DNA of 64,000 nt, from contig NZ_CP081943.1 in NCBI RefSeq assembly GCF_020423045.1, positions 4,402,001-4,466,000 of the forward strand. Direction: 5' to 3'. This DNA is from Pseudomonas sp. MM213 (lineage in GTDB: Bacteria > Pseudomonadota > Gammaproteobacteria > Pseudomonadales > Pseudomonadaceae). The translations under genes were made by a program, and so were the position numbers. Of this stretch, positions 47,149 to 56,993 are shown piece by piece (positions within the stretch are counted from its first letter, which is position 1; each line of letters starts with the position of its first letter). A model generated the notes under the pieces. It saw only the letters and a list, made by a program, of their open reading frames with translations, was not told the origin of the DNA and did not search any database.

Positions 47149-48012
47149 ATGGTGCACAGCATGACCGCCTTCGCCCGCGTCGAAAAAGCCGGCGTCCAAG
47201 GCACCCTGAGCTGGGAACTGCGCTCGGTCAACAGCCGCTACCTGGAACCGCACTTGCGTCTGCCGGAGTCGTTTCGCGATCTCGAAGGCGCGGTCCGCGA
47301 AGCGCTGCGCCAAGGCATCTCCCGAGGCAAACTCGAATGCACCCTGCGCTTCACCGAAGAGAACACCGATAAACCCCTGCAAGTGGATCGCGAGCGCGCC
47401 GCGCAATTGGTCGCCGCCGCCGAGACCATCGCCGGCCTGATCAAGAACCCGGCCGCGCTGAACCCGCTGGAAGTGCTGGCCTGGCCCGGCGTGCTGGTGG
47501 GCGATGCCACCGACCCGCAAGCCCTGAATGCCGAAGCGCTGGCGCTGTTCAACGAAGGCCTGAAGGAACTCAAGGCTGGCCGCGAGCGCGAAGGCGCGGA
47601 GCTGGCACGGCTGATCAACGATCGCCTGACGTCCATTGAAGAAGACGTGGTGACCCTGCGCGAACTGGTCCCGCAGATGCTCGCCACCCAGCGCCAGAAA
47701 GTCCTCGACCGCTTTGCCGACATGAAGGCGGAAATGGACCCGCAGCGTCTGGAACAGGAAATGGTCATGCTCGCTCAGAAGAGCGACGTCGCCGAAGAAC
47801 TGGATCGCCTGAGCACTCATATCATCGAAGTTCGCCGGGTACTCAAGTCCGGCGGCGCTGCCGGCCGGCGCCTCGACTTCCTGATGCAGGAGCTCAACCG
47901 CGAAGCCAACACACTGGGCTCCAAAGCCTTCGACCCGCGCAGCACTCAGGCGGCGGTCAACCTCAAGGTGTTGATCGAGCAGATGCGCGAACAAGTGCAG
48001 AATATTGAGTAA
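47149..48012 (+). CDS. yicC: YicC family endoribonuclease
   Basis: Protein of 287 residues starting MVHSMTAFARVE, with SWELRSVNSRYLEPHLRLPE and the C-terminal GRRLDFLMQELNREANTLGSK, the conserved YicC signatures. Known in E. coli as an endoribonuclease affecting small-RNA turnover. GAGG precedes the ATG. gmk follows 12 bases later. The 281-bp gap before it holds the divergent rph/yicC promoters and no other gene. Confidence 0.95.
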   Translation: MVHSMTAFARVEKAGVQGTLSWELRSVNSRYLEPHLRLPESFRDLEGAVREALRQGISRGKLECTLRFTEENTDKPLQVDRERAAQLVAAAETIAGLIKNPAALNPLEVLAWPGVLVGDATDPQALNAEALALFNEGLKELKAGREREGAELARLINDRLTSIEEDVVTLRELVPQMLATQRQKVLDRFADMKAEMDPQRLEQEMVMLAQKSDVAEELDRLSTHIIEVRRVLKSGGAAGRRLDFLMQELNREANTLGSKAFDPRSTQAAVNLKVLIEQMREQVQNIE

Positions 48013-48645
<633 letters not shown>

Positions 48646-48812
48646 ACAGCTCTTCCCAAAACCGCTGCAAGGGCTTTACATTGGCACTTGCAGCGCGTTG
48701 AAGGGCTTGGTCAAAAAATCAGCGCTTCCCTAATCGCTGGTGATTTTTTAAACTGTTGAGTCCGCTCGCCCAACCGGGCAGCGCGCATATTGCATTCGCT
48801 CCGAGGAATACC

Positions 48813-49076
48813 ATGGCCCGCGTAACCGTTGAAGACTGCCTAGAACACGTGGAAAACCGCTTTGAGCTGGTCATGCTCTCTACCAAGCGTGCCCGTCAAC
48901 TGGCCACCGGTGGCAAAGAGCCGCTGGTTCAGTGGGAAAACGACAAGCCTACCGTTGTAGCGCTGCGTGAAATCGCTGAAGGCCTGATGAGCTACGAGTT
49001 CATCGCCGAGCAAGAAATCGTCCAGGATGAACCGCTGTTCGCAGCGTTCGAGGACGAGTCCAACGAGGCCGTCTAA
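48813..49076 (+). CDS. rpoZ: RNA polymerase omega subunit
   Basis: Protein of 87 residues starting [20 protein letters not shown], with [14 protein letters not shown]. Stabilises the beta' subunit of RNA polymerase and contributes to the ppGpp site in enterics. GAGGAATACC precedes this ATG; an upstream in-frame ATG is not used. spoT follows 57 bases later, the conserved linkage of ppGpp target and metabolising enzyme. Confidence 0.98.
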   Translation: MARVTVEDCLEHVENRFELVMLSTKRARQLATGGKEPLVQWENDKPTVVALREIAEGLMSYEFIAEQEIVQDEPLFAAFEDESNEAV

Positions 49077-49133
49077 GCCTATGCCTGGTCGACGTAGCAC
49101 GGCGCGGGGTCACAGCGAACGGCAGGAGTCATC

Positions 49134-51239
49134 ATGCCGAGCATAGACGCCCTCGCCGATCGCTTATCGACCTACCTCGGCAAGGACCAGGTCAACCTGG
49201 TCCGCCGAGCGTACTTCTACGCCGAACAAGCCCACGACGGCCAACGCCGCCGCAGTGGCGAGGCGTACGTCACGCATCCTCTTGCGGTGGCGAATATTCT
49301 TGCCGACATGCACATGGACCATCAGAGTTTGATGGCTGCGATGCTGCATGACGTAATCGAAGACACCGGTATTGCCAAGGAAGCGCTGCAAGCGCAGTTC
49401 GGCGAAACCGTGGCCGAACTGGTCGATGGCGTCAGCAAGCTGACCCAGATGAACTTCGAGACCAAGGCCGAAGCCCAGGCCGAAAACTTCCAAAAAATGG
49501 CCATGGCCATGGCGCGCGACATTCGCGTGATCCTGGTCAAACTCGCCGACCGCCTGCACAACATGCGCACGCTGGAAGTCCTGTCCGGAGAGAAACGCCG
49601 GCGGATCGCCAAGGAAACCCTGGAAATCTATGCGCCCATCGCCAACCGGCTGGGCATGCACGCCATCCGCATAGAATTCGAAGACCTCGGCTTCAAGGCC
49701 ATGCACCCGATGCGTTCCGCGCGGATCAACCAGGCGGTCAAACGCGCCCGGGGCAACCGCAAGGAAATCGTCAACAAGATCGAAGAATCCCTCGGTCACT
49801 GCCTGGCCATCGATGGGATTCAGGGCGAAGTCAGCGGTCGCCAGAAACACCTCTACGGCATCTACAAGAAAATGCGCGGCAAGCGTCGGGCCTTCAACGA
49901 GATCATGGACGTCTACGCGTTCCGGATCATCGTCGACAAGGTCGATACCTGCTACCGCGTACTGGGTGCTGTACACAATTTGTACAAACCGCTGCCGGGG
50001 CGCTTCAAGGATTACATCGCGATCCCCAAGGCGAACGGCTACCAGTCGTTGCACACCACGTTGTTCGGCATGCACGGTGTTCCGATCGAGATCCAGATCC
50101 GCACCCGTGAAATGGAAGAGATGGCCAATAACGGCATCGCCGCCCATTGGCTGTACAAATCCAGCGGCGACGAGCAGCCCAAAGGCACTCACGCCCGCGC
50201 CCGCCAGTGGGTCAAAGGCGTGCTGGAAATGCAGCAACGCGCCGGCAACTCGCTGGAATTCATCGAAAGCGTGAAGATCGACCTGTTCCCGGACGAGGTC
50301 TACGTGTTCACGCCCAAAGGCCGGATCATGGAGCTGCCCAAAGGCTCCACGGCGGTCGACTTCGCTTACGCGGTGCACACCGACGTGGGCAACAGCTGCA
50401 TTGCCTGTCGGATCAATCGTCGTCTCGCGCCGTTGTCCGAACCGCTGCAAAGCGGCTCCACGGTCGAGATCGTCAGTGCTCCCGGCGCACGGCCGAACCC
50501 GGCGTGGCTCAATTTCGTGGTCACCGGCAAGGCGCGAACCCATATCCGCCACGCACTGAAACTGCAACGCCGCTCCGAATCCATCAGCCTCGGCGAACGC
50601 CTGCTGAACAAGGTCCTCAACGGTTTCGACAGCGCCCTGGACAAAGTCCCGGCCGAGCGCGTGAAGGCCATGCTTACCGAGTACCGCCTCGAACTGATCG
50701 AAGATCTGCTCGAAGACATCGGCCTGGGCAATCGCATGGCTTACGTGGTTGCCCGCCGCCTGCTGGGCGAAGGCGAACAGTTGCCAAGCGCGGAAGGCCC
50801 GCTGGCGATTCGCGGCACCGAAGGTCTGGTGCTCAGCTACGCCAAGTGCTGCACGCCGATCCCGGGCGACCCGATTGTCGGTCACCTGTCGGCGGGCAAA
50901 GGCATGGTTGTGCACCTCGACAACTGCCGCAACATCAGCGAAATCCGCCACAACCCGGAAAAATGCATCCAGCTCTCGTGGGCCAAGGATGTCACCGGCG
51001 AATTCAACGTCGAGCTGCGCGTCGAGCTGGAACACCAGCGCGGCTTGATCGCACTGCTGGCCAGCAGCGTCAACGCGGCCGACGGCAATATCGAAAAAAT
51101 CAGCATGGACGAACGCGATGGTCGCATCAGCGTGGTCCAACTGGTGGTCAGCGTGCACGACCGTGTGCATCTGGCCCGCGTAATCAAGAAACTGCGCGCA
51201 CTGACCGGGGTGATCCGCATCACCCGCATGCGCGCCTAA
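49134..51239 (+). CDS. spoT: bifunctional (p)ppGpp synthetase/hydrolase SpoT
   Basis: Protein of 701 residues. The HD hydrolase domain has [13 protein letters not shown]; the synthetase domain keeps [20 protein letters not shown], where RFKD is the signature of bifunctional enzymes (monofunctional RelA has ExDD). A TGS domain ([20 protein letters not shown]) is near 390, and a C-terminal ACT domain near 625-701. It balances ppGpp levels under carbon, fatty-acid and other stresses. GCAGGAG precedes the ATG. Confidence 0.98.
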   Translation: MPSIDALADRLSTYLGKDQVNLVRRAYFYAEQAHDGQRRRSGEAYVTHPLAVANILADMHMDHQSLMAAMLHDVIEDTGIAKEALQAQFGETVAELVDGVSKLTQMNFETKAEAQAENFQKMAMAMARDIRVILVKLADRLHNMRTLEVLSGEKRRRIAKETLEIYAPIANRLGMHAIRIEFEDLGFKAMHPMRSARINQAVKRARGNRKEIVNKIEESLGHCLAIDGIQGEVSGRQKHLYGIYKKMRGKRRAFNEIMDVYAFRIIVDKVDTCYRVLGAVHNLYKPLPGRFKDYIAIPKANGYQSLHTTLFGMHGVPIEIQIRTREMEEMANNGIAAHWLYKSSGDEQPKGTHARARQWVKGVLEMQQRAGNSLEFIESVKIDLFPDEVYVFTPKGRIMELPKGSTAVDFAYAVHTDVGNSCIACRINRRLAPLSEPLQSGSTVEIVSAPGARPNPAWLNFVVTGKARTHIRHALKLQRRSESISLGERLLNKVLNGFDSALDKVPAERVKAMLTEYRLELIEDLLEDIGLGNRMAYVVARRLLGEGEQLPSAEGPLAIRGTEGLVLSYAKCCTPIPGDPIVGHLSAGKGMVVHLDNCRNISEIRHNPEKCIQLSWAKDVTGEFNVELRVELEHQRGLIALLASSVNAADGNIEKISMDERDGRISVVQLVVSVHDRVHLARVIKKLRALTGVIRITRMRA

Positions 51240-51264
51240 GCCAACCTATTACAAGGAGTCATTC

Positions 51265-51645
51265 ATGACCAAGACTGTTATCACCAGCGATAAGGCCCCG
51301 GCCGCCATCGGCACTTACTCCCAGGCGATCAAGGCTGGCAACACCGTTTACATGTCGGGTCAGATTCCTCTGGACCCAAAAACCATGGAACTGGTTGAAG
51401 GCTTCGAAGCCCAGACCGTCCAGGTGTTCGAGAACCTGAAAGCCGTGGCCGAAGCCGCTGGTGGTTCGTTCAAGGACATCGTCAAACTGAACATCTTTCT
51501 CACCGACCTGAGCCACTTCGCCAAGGTCAACGAGATCATGGGCAAGTACTTTGACCAGCCATACCCAGCCCGCGCCGCCATCGGCGTAGCCGCCCTGCCA
51601 AAGGGTTCGCAGGTTGAAATGGATGCCATTCTGGTCATCGAGTAA
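51265..51645 (+). CDS. ridA: RidA family reactive intermediate/imine deaminase
   Basis: Protein of 126 residues with [33 protein letters not shown], and the catalytic arginine in [20 protein letters not shown]. This is the archetypal RidA that removes 2-aminoacrylate formed by PLP dehydratases. AAGGAG precedes the ATG. It follows spoT by 25 bases. A second, more divergent RidA-family gene is in the dad operon of this window. Confidence 0.96.
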   Translation: MTKTVITSDKAPAAIGTYSQAIKAGNTVYMSGQIPLDPKTMELVEGFEAQTVQVFENLKAVAEAAGGSFKDIVKLNIFLTDLSHFAKVNEIMGKYFDQPYPARAAIGVAALPKGSQVEMDAILVIE

Positions 51646-51716
51646 TGCGTTCGGCGCAGCCCGAAAGGCTGCGCCAATGCCGTATGTATAAAAAAGCGTT
51701 TTGAAAGGATTCCACC

Positions 51717-52457
51717 ATGCGCACTGCGCTTGCTGTCTCGCTGGTCGCCCTACTCTTGGGCGGATGTGCCAGCAACCCTGCCGACCGCGACATCAGCGGC
51801 ACCTGGATCAATCAGGTGGCGATCGATGCTGCGTCCAAAGGCGGCCCCCTGCGCGAAGCGCTCCAGGCCTATGGTCCGAACCTGGAATGGGACGTCAACA
51901 CCAAGGCCGGTCAGGCCCGCTACACCAACGGTTTTGAGAACGTCGAAGGCAAGCTGCTGGGCGAAGCGTCCGGCGCCTGGAAAGTCGACTTCTACGGCAG
52001 TTCCGCCAGTGAGCTGAAGCGTGACGGCAAGCAACTGGCCCAAGTCGCCAGCGACAACGAACCCGCACAGGTCTTCGACCGCGCGCTGATCCCGGTGCCG
52101 GATGGCGCACCGATGGGTGCCAGCTTCGAACGCGCGCTGTATTCCGCCTACATGGGCGGCAACTGGAAAGTCATCAGTGGTCCCGGCGAAGGCAGCTCCG
52201 TGCAGTTCCAGGCCGACGGCCAGGTAACCGGTTTGCCGGGTGCGGATCGCTACGCGCTGTGTCTGGCGGGCGATTGCGCATCGATGAGCGGCGGCAACGA
52301 CAACATGTGGTTGCAGCTCAAGGGCCAGGGCAACACCTGGATCTTTGCGCGCAAGGGCAAGGAACTGGAGATCCTCCAGGCTGTGAACACCGCGCAGGCA
52401 GACGAAATGCCGCAGTTCACGCCGGGTGATCGCAAGTGGTTGCTGGAAAAGCAGTAA
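51717..52457 (+). CDS. uncharacterised lipoprotein
   Basis: Protein of 246 residues with signal peptide and lipobox LLGGC followed by alanine, pointing to the outer membrane. The mature part is rich in small repeats of beta character (SGTWINQVAIDA, ASGAWKVDFYGSS, MGGNWKVISGPGEG, RYALCLAGDCASMSGGND) that suggest a beta-barrel lipocalin-like fold; the C-terminus ends QFTPGDRKWLLEKQ. AAGGA precedes the ATG. Function unknown; it follows ridA by 70 bases and may share its transcript. Confidence 0.8.
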   Translation: MRTALAVSLVALLLGGCASNPADRDISGTWINQVAIDAASKGGPLREALQAYGPNLEWDVNTKAGQARYTNGFENVEGKLLGEASGAWKVDFYGSSASELKRDGKQLAQVASDNEPAQVFDRALIPVPDGAPMGASFERALYSAYMGGNWKVISGPGEGSSVQFQADGQVTGLPGADRYALCLAGDCASMSGGNDNMWLQLKGQGNTWIFARKGKELEILQAVNTAQADEMPQFTPGDRKWLLEKQ

Positions 52458-52481
52458 CCCGCAAGCCCCACGCGAAACCAA

Positions 52482-52572
52482 TGTAGGAGCCGGCTTGCTG
52501 GCGATGGCGGTGTATCAGCCAACAGAGATGTTGGATGTTACGGCCTCATCGCCAGCAAGCCGGCTCCTACAG
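52482..52572. repeat. REPIN (paired REP), AGCCGGC variant
   Basis: Arms TGTAGGAGCCGGCTTGCTGG and CCAGCAAGCCGGCTCCTACA, the same core variant as the copy at 22.2 kb. Between the lipoprotein and the convergent epimerase gene. Confidence 0.92.
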
Positions 52573-52592
52573 TTGTATGTGGGGCCTGGAAA

Positions 52593-53450
52593 TCAGCAGC
52601 GGCCTTCGAGAATGGCGGCGTACCCTTCGCGATAGCTCGGGTACTTCGGCACCCAACCCAAGGCCTTCACCCGCGCATTGCTGCACTGCTTGCTGCCCGT
52701 GCGCCGCACACTCGCATCGTCAGCCCATTCGGTCACGCCCAGATATTCACGCAACCAATCCACCACTTCGGCCAGTGGTGCAGGCGCGTCGTCGACGCCG
52801 ATATAAACGTCATCCAACGCCACACCGCGCCGATCCGCCTCAAGCAGAAACGCCATCAAGCCAGCCGCGTCATCCACGTGAATCCGATTGCCATACAACG
52901 GCGGATCAATAGCCACGCGATACCCGCGACGAACCTGCGTCAGCAGCCATTCGCGGCCCGGGCCGTAGATGCCGGTCAAACGCACGATGCTTGCCGGGAT
53001 GCCACTGTTGAGTGCCACTTGTTCCGCCTCCAGCATCAGTCGACCTGAATAGCCGGCAGCGATGGTCGGCGACGTTTCGTCGACCCACTCGCCGTCCTGC
53101 TGGCCGTAAACGCTGCTACTGGAAACGAACAGCAGGCGATTGGGCACCTGTCCGTAGTCGTCCAGCCACTCGATCACATGCTGTAAGCCCTCGACATAAG
53201 CGGCGCGGTAACCGGCTTCATCGTGATCGGTGGCTGCCGCGCAATACACCAGGTAGTCCACCGCACCGACCGGCCAGGTTTGCGGGCAATCCTTGTTGAA
53301 CAAGTCACCGGCAACGCCAATCACCCCCTCGGGCAGGCGCGAGACGTCACGGCGCAGGCCATGGACCTCCCACCCGCAAGCGAGCAATTGTGTAGCCAGA
53401 CGACTGCCGACATCACCGCAGCCGGCGATCAAAACAGAGGGCGCGGACAT
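52593..53450 (-). CDS. NAD(P)-dependent epimerase/dehydratase-like protein (YeeZ-like)
   Basis: Extended SDR protein of 285 residues. The Rossmann motif is VLIAGCGDVGSRLATQL (GxGxxG), and the later VSSSSVYGQ plus a YSGRLMLEAE stretch correspond to the SDR active-site region, where the usual YxxxK is replaced by YSGRL. This makes catalysis uncertain. The start is the ATG after TTG, with GGAG seven bases upstream. It is divergent from exbB. Substrate unknown. Confidence 0.85.
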   Translation of the reverse strand: MSAPSVLIAGCGDVGSRLATQLLACGWEVHGLRRDVSRLPEGVIGVAGDLFNKDCPQTWPVGAVDYLVYCAAATDHDEAGYRAAYVEGLQHVIEWLDDYGQVPNRLLFVSSSSVYGQQDGEWVDETSPTIAAGYSGRLMLEAEQVALNSGIPASIVRLTGIYGPGREWLLTQVRRGYRVAIDPPLYGNRIHVDDAAGLMAFLLEADRRGVALDDVYIGVDDAPAPLAEVVDWLREYLGVTEWADDASVRRTGSKQCSNARVKALGWVPKYPSYREGYAAILEGRC

Positions 53451-53638
53451 CAAAAAACTCCTATCGGAAAGCCACAGACTAGCGCCGGCAATGGACGAGC
53501 GGCTAGCAATGAAGGAAAAAAAGATACTCTATTACTTCTGTTAACAAGAATTACTTGCAATAATGCCCGCCACTTTTGTTCTCGGCCTTCGAGGCCTGGA
53601 AGAACATTTACCGTCTTTTCCTCTCAGGTCCGGCCAGC

Positions 53639-54607
53639 ATGACACGCAATCAATTCCCCGCTTCGCCAACCAATCGACCTCGCGCCTGGAGCGCGGTGGC
53701 CGCCCTGTTGCTCAGCCTGATGCTGGCGCCAACCGCCGCCTTCGCTGACGCACAAGCCCCGGCCACCCCAGCCGCCGCCACTGCGCCCGCTCCCGCCGAG
53801 CACTCTGCCGAACACGCCGCACCGGTTGCCACCGATCCGGCCCAGGCCGTAGACGCCGCTGGTGAAGACGCGCCGCAAGTCCTCGAAGCCGACAACAGCC
53901 TGGGCATGGCCCATGACCTGTCGCCGTGGGGCATGTACCAGAACGCCGACATCATCGTGAAAATCGTGATGATCGGCCTCGCCATCGCGTCGATCATCAC
54001 CTGGACCATCTGGATCGCCAAGGGCTTCGAGCTGATGGGCGCCAAGCGCCGTCTGCGCACCGAAATCGTCCACCTGAAGAAGGCGGCCACCCTCAAGGAA
54101 GCCAGTGTAACGGCAGCCAAGCCCGGCACCCTCGCCAACCTGTTGGTGCACGATGCGCTGGAAGAGATGCACCTGTCGACCAACAGCCGTGAGAAAGAAG
54201 GCATCAAGGAACGCGTCGCCTTCCGTCTCGAGCGCCTGGTCGCAGCCTGCGGTCGCAACATGAGCAGCGGCACCGGCGTACTCGCCACCATCGGCTCTAC
54301 CGCGCCGTTCGTGGGCCTGTTCGGCACCGTGTGGGGCATCATGAACAGCTTCATCGGCATCGCCAAAACCCAGACTACCAACCTCGCCGTCGTGGCTCCC
54401 GGCATCGCCGAAGCCTTGCTGGCCACCGCGCTGGGCCTGGTTGCCGCGATTCCAGCCGTTGTGATCTACAACGTGTTCGCCCGCTCCATCGCCGGCTACA
54501 AGGCGCAAGTGTCCGACGCCTCGGCAGAAGTCCTGTTGCTGGTCAGCCGCGACCTCGACCACCAGCCTGAGCGCAGCTCGCAACCGCACATGGTGAAAGT
54601 GGGGTAA
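53639..54607 (+). CDS. exbB: TonB-system proton channel protein ExbB, with N-terminal extension
   Basis: Protein of 322 residues. A signal-like segment (SAVAALLLSLMLAPTAAFAD) and an Ala/Pro/Glu-rich extension of about 60 residues precede the MotA/TolQ/ExbB core with three helices (the first near 110-135, IVKIVMIGLAIASIITW; the others in TGVLATIGSTAPFVGLFGTV and ALLATALGLVAAIPAVVIYN). Pseudomonas ExbB proteins often have this extension. It forms the proton-driven motor with ExbD that energises TonB. The region upstream shows AT-rich DNA (AAGAATTACTTGCAATAATG) that is at best a weak Fur-box match. Confidence 0.95.
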   Translation: MTRNQFPASPTNRPRAWSAVAALLLSLMLAPTAAFADAQAPATPAAATAPAPAEHSAEHAAPVATDPAQAVDAAGEDAPQVLEADNSLGMAHDLSPWGMYQNADIIVKIVMIGLAIASIITWTIWIAKGFELMGAKRRLRTEIVHLKKAATLKEASVTAAKPGTLANLLVHDALEEMHLSTNSREKEGIKERVAFRLERLVAACGRNMSSGTGVLATIGSTAPFVGLFGTVWGIMNSFIGIAKTQTTNLAVVAPGIAEALLATALGLVAAIPAVVIYNVFARSIAGYKAQVSDASAEVLLLVSRDLDHQPERSSQPHMVKVG

Positions 54608-54613
54608 TCGGCC

Positions 54614-55042
54614 ATGGGCCTGCATTTGAAAGAAGGCGCAGACGACGATCTGGCCGAGAACCACGAAATCAACGTCACGCCGTTCATCGACGTGATGCTG
54701 GTGCTGTTGATCATCTTCATGGTGGCCGCTCCGTTGGCCACCGTGGACATCAAGGTCGACCTGCCTGCCTCCAGCGCCAAACCGGCGCCGCGGCCAGAGA
54801 AACCGGTGTTCCTCAGCGTCAAAGCTGACCAGCGCCTGTTCCTCGGCGAAGACGAAGTGAAAGCCGAAGCACTCGGCGCCACGCTCGACGCCAAGACCCA
54901 GGGCAAGAAAGACACGACGATCTTCTTCCAGGCCGATAAAGGCGTGGACTACGGCGACCTGATGAGCGTGATGGACAACCTGCGCGCTGCCGGCTACCTG
55001 AAGGTCGGTCTGGTCGGACTCGAGACGGCAGTGAAGAAATGA
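54614..55042 (+). CDS. exbD: TonB-system protein ExbD
   Basis: Protein of 142 residues: short cytosolic N-terminus, one helix with the conserved aspartate (INVTPFIDVMLVLLIIFMV) and a periplasmic domain. Proton-conducting partner of ExbB. Starts 6 bases after exbB and overlaps tonB by 4 bases (ATGA), giving a coupled exbB-exbD-tonB operon. Confidence 0.97.
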   Translation: MGLHLKEGADDDLAENHEINVTPFIDVMLVLLIIFMVAAPLATVDIKVDLPASSAKPAPRPEKPVFLSVKADQRLFLGEDEVKAEALGATLDAKTQGKKDTTIFFQADKGVDYGDLMSVMDNLRAAGYLKVGLVGLETAVKK

Positions 55043-55785
55043 TCACGACGCGCCATAAGCTGACGCGTTACGGCGGTAGCCTGGCCGTGGTGCTGGGCGT
55101 CCATGCGCTGGCCATTGCGCTGGCGCTGAACTGGACGTCGCGCCCACCTATCGAGCTGCCGCCGCAGGCGATGATGGTCGAGTTGGCGCCGGTTCCGGCA
55201 CCACCTCCTCCGGCACCGCCGAAGGTGATAACGCCGCCACAACCCCCTGCTCCGGTGGAAGAGCTGCCGATCCCGAAACTGGCCGAAGTGCCGAAGGCAG
55301 AAATCACCGTACCGAAGCCGGTCAAACCCAAGCCCAAGCCTCAACCGCCCAAGCCTGTGGAGAAAAAGCCGGAGCCGCCGAAGGAAAAACCGTCCGAGGA
55401 AAAACCGAGCGAAGCGCAACCGACCCAGGCGCCGACGGAGAAATCCGCTCAACCGGCACCGGGCCCATCACCTGCGCAGCAAGCGGCCAAGGCCAGTTGG
55501 CAAGGCACCCTGCTGGCGCACTTGGCCAAGTACAAAAAGTACCCGGCCAGTGCACAGGCGCGGGGCAAGGAAGGTTTGAACCGTCTGCGCTTCGTGGTGG
55601 ACGGCGAAGGTAACGTGTTGTCGTTCGAACTGGTGGGCCGTTCGGGCAACGCCGATCTGGACCGGGCCACCCTGGAAATGATCAAGCGTGCCCAACCGCT
55701 GCCCAAGCCACCGGCCGACATGCTGAACAACGGCTCCATCGAAATTGTTGCGCCGTTTGTTTACTCGCTGGAACGCCGCCGCTAA
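55039..55785 (+). CDS. tonB: energy transducer TonB
   Basis: Protein of 248 residues: N-terminal helix (LAVVLGVHALAIALALNW, including the SxxxH-like histidine), a long proline-rich region (about 45-150, Pro-Pro-Ala, Lys-Pro and Glu-Lys-Pro repeats), and the C-terminal TonB domain with KYKKYPASAQARGKEG and FELVGRSGNADLD. It spans the periplasm to power outer-membrane iron-siderophore receptors. The ATG overlaps the exbD stop. Confidence 0.96.
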   Translation: MITTRHKLTRYGGSLAVVLGVHALAIALALNWTSRPPIELPPQAMMVELAPVPAPPPPAPPKVITPPQPPAPVEELPIPKLAEVPKAEITVPKPVKPKPKPQPPKPVEKKPEPPKEKPSEEKPSEAQPTQAPTEKSAQPAPGPSPAQQAAKASWQGTLLAHLAKYKKYPASAQARGKEGLNRLRFVVDGEGNVLSFELVGRSGNADLDRATLEMIKRAQPLPKPPADMLNNGSIEIVAPFVYSLERRR

Positions 55786-55792
55786 AGAGAAC

Positions 55793-55886
55793 CCTGTAGG
55801 AGCGAAGCTTGCTCGCGAAAACGGTGTGTCATTCACGAATGATTCGACTGACATACCGCTTTCGCGAGCAAGCTTCGCTCCTACAG
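55793..55886. repeat. REPIN (paired REP), AGCGAAGC variant
   Basis: Arms CTGTAGGAGCGAAGCTTGCT and AGCAAGCTTCGCTCCTACAG; the GAAGCTTGC core differs from other copies and is present in both arms. Directly follows tonB. Confidence 0.92.
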
Positions 55887-55904
55887 ATTCTGTGGCGGTA
55901 ACAA

Positions 55905-55943
55905 GATATGCAAAAGGCACCCGAAAGGTGCCTTTTGCATATC
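55905..55943. terminator. long hairpin terminator between tonB and oxyR
   Basis: Perfect 17-pair stem GATATGCAAAAGGCACC / GGTGCCTTTTGCATATC with CGAAA loop. The stem contains TTTT/AAAA but no T-run after it on the plus strand, so it may also act as a structural or regulatory element; it lies 112 bases upstream of oxyR. Confidence 0.7.
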
Positions 55944-56054
55944 CGCCAGCGGCAAACCGGCATTACCCGGTGTCACTCGACACACTCTCTCTGATAACGT
56001 GCGTCTATCGATTGCAGCCGGTATGCTTGGCCCGCAACTTCATGGACGCTCGCT

Positions 56055-56984
56055 ATGACTCTTACAGAATTACGCTACATCGTTACCCTCGCCCAAGAGC
56101 AGCACTTTGGCCACGCGGCCGAGCGTTGCCACGTCAGCCAGCCGACCCTGTCGGTGGGCGTGAAAAAGCTTGAAGACGAACTCGGTGTGCTGATTTTCGA
56201 GCGCAGCAAGAGCGCCGTGCGCCTGACCCCGGTCGGCGAAGGCATCGTGGCCCAGGCACAAAAAGTCCTGGAACAGGCCCAAGGCATCCGCGAACTGGCC
56301 CAGGCCGGCAAGAACCAGCTGACCGCCCCGCTGAAAGTCGGCGCCATCTACACCGTCGGCCCGTACCTGTTTCCGCACCTGATTCCGCAACTGCACCGGG
56401 TCGCCCCGCAGATGCCGTTGTACATCGAAGAAAACTTCACCCACGTGCTGCGCGACAAACTGCGCAACGGCGAGCTCGACGCGATCATCATCGCCCTGCC
56501 GTTCAACGAAGCCGACGTCCTGACCCTGCAGCTCTACGACGAGCCGTTCTACGTCCTGATGCCGGCCCAGCACCCGTGGACACAAAAAGAATCCATCGAC
56601 GCCGCCCTGCTCAACGACAAGAGCCTGCTGCTGCTTGGCGAGGGCCACTGCTTCCGTGATCAAGTGCTGGAAGCCTGCCCGACGCTGACCAAAGGCAACG
56701 ACGGCGCCAAGCACACCACGGTGGAATCCAGCTCGCTGGAAACCATTCGCCACATGGTCGCCTCGGGGCTCGGGATTTCGATCCTGCCGCTGTCGGCCGT
56801 GGACAGCCATCACTACGCCCCCGGTGTAATTGAAGTGCGCCCACTGACCGCCCCGGTGCCGTTCCGCACCGTGGCCATTGCCTGGCGCGCGAGCTTCCCG
56901 CGTCCGAAGGCCATTGAAATCCTCGCTGACTCCATTCGCCTGTGCTCGGTGGCCAAGCCGCCCGCGCCGGTGGCTGCGGCTTAA
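56055..56984 (+). CDS. oxyR: hydrogen-peroxide-sensing regulator OxyR
   Basis: LysR-type protein of 309 residues. The HTH starts MTLTELRYIVTLAQEQHFGH and includes VSQPTLSVGVKKLE. The redox-active cysteine pair is in GEGHCFRDQVLEACP (positions about 199 and 208). Activates catalase, alkyl-hydroperoxide reductase and related genes upon oxidation. recG starts 9 bases after its stop, so the two are co-transcribed as in P. aeruginosa. Confidence 0.97.
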   Translation: MTLTELRYIVTLAQEQHFGHAAERCHVSQPTLSVGVKKLEDELGVLIFERSKSAVRLTPVGEGIVAQAQKVLEQAQGIRELAQAGKNQLTAPLKVGAIYTVGPYLFPHLIPQLHRVAPQMPLYIEENFTHVLRDKLRNGELDAIIIALPFNEADVLTLQLYDEPFYVLMPAQHPWTQKESIDAALLNDKSLLLLGEGHCFRDQVLEACPTLTKGNDGAKHTTVESSSLETIRHMVASGLGISILPLSAVDSHHYAPGVIEVRPLTAPVPFRTVAIAWRASFPRPKAIEILADSIRLCSVAKPPAPVAAA

Positions 56985-56993
56985 GTTGCTGTC

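Noticed and set aside
49164..51170. 668-codon open frame antisense to spoT
   Set aside because: Shadow of spoT, whose domains are all recognised on the plus strand; no ribosome site.
53520..53638. possible Fur box upstream of exbB
   Set aside because: AAGAATTACTTGCAATAATG has only partial agreement with the 19-base consensus; other AT-rich stretches match equally, so it is not listed as a site.
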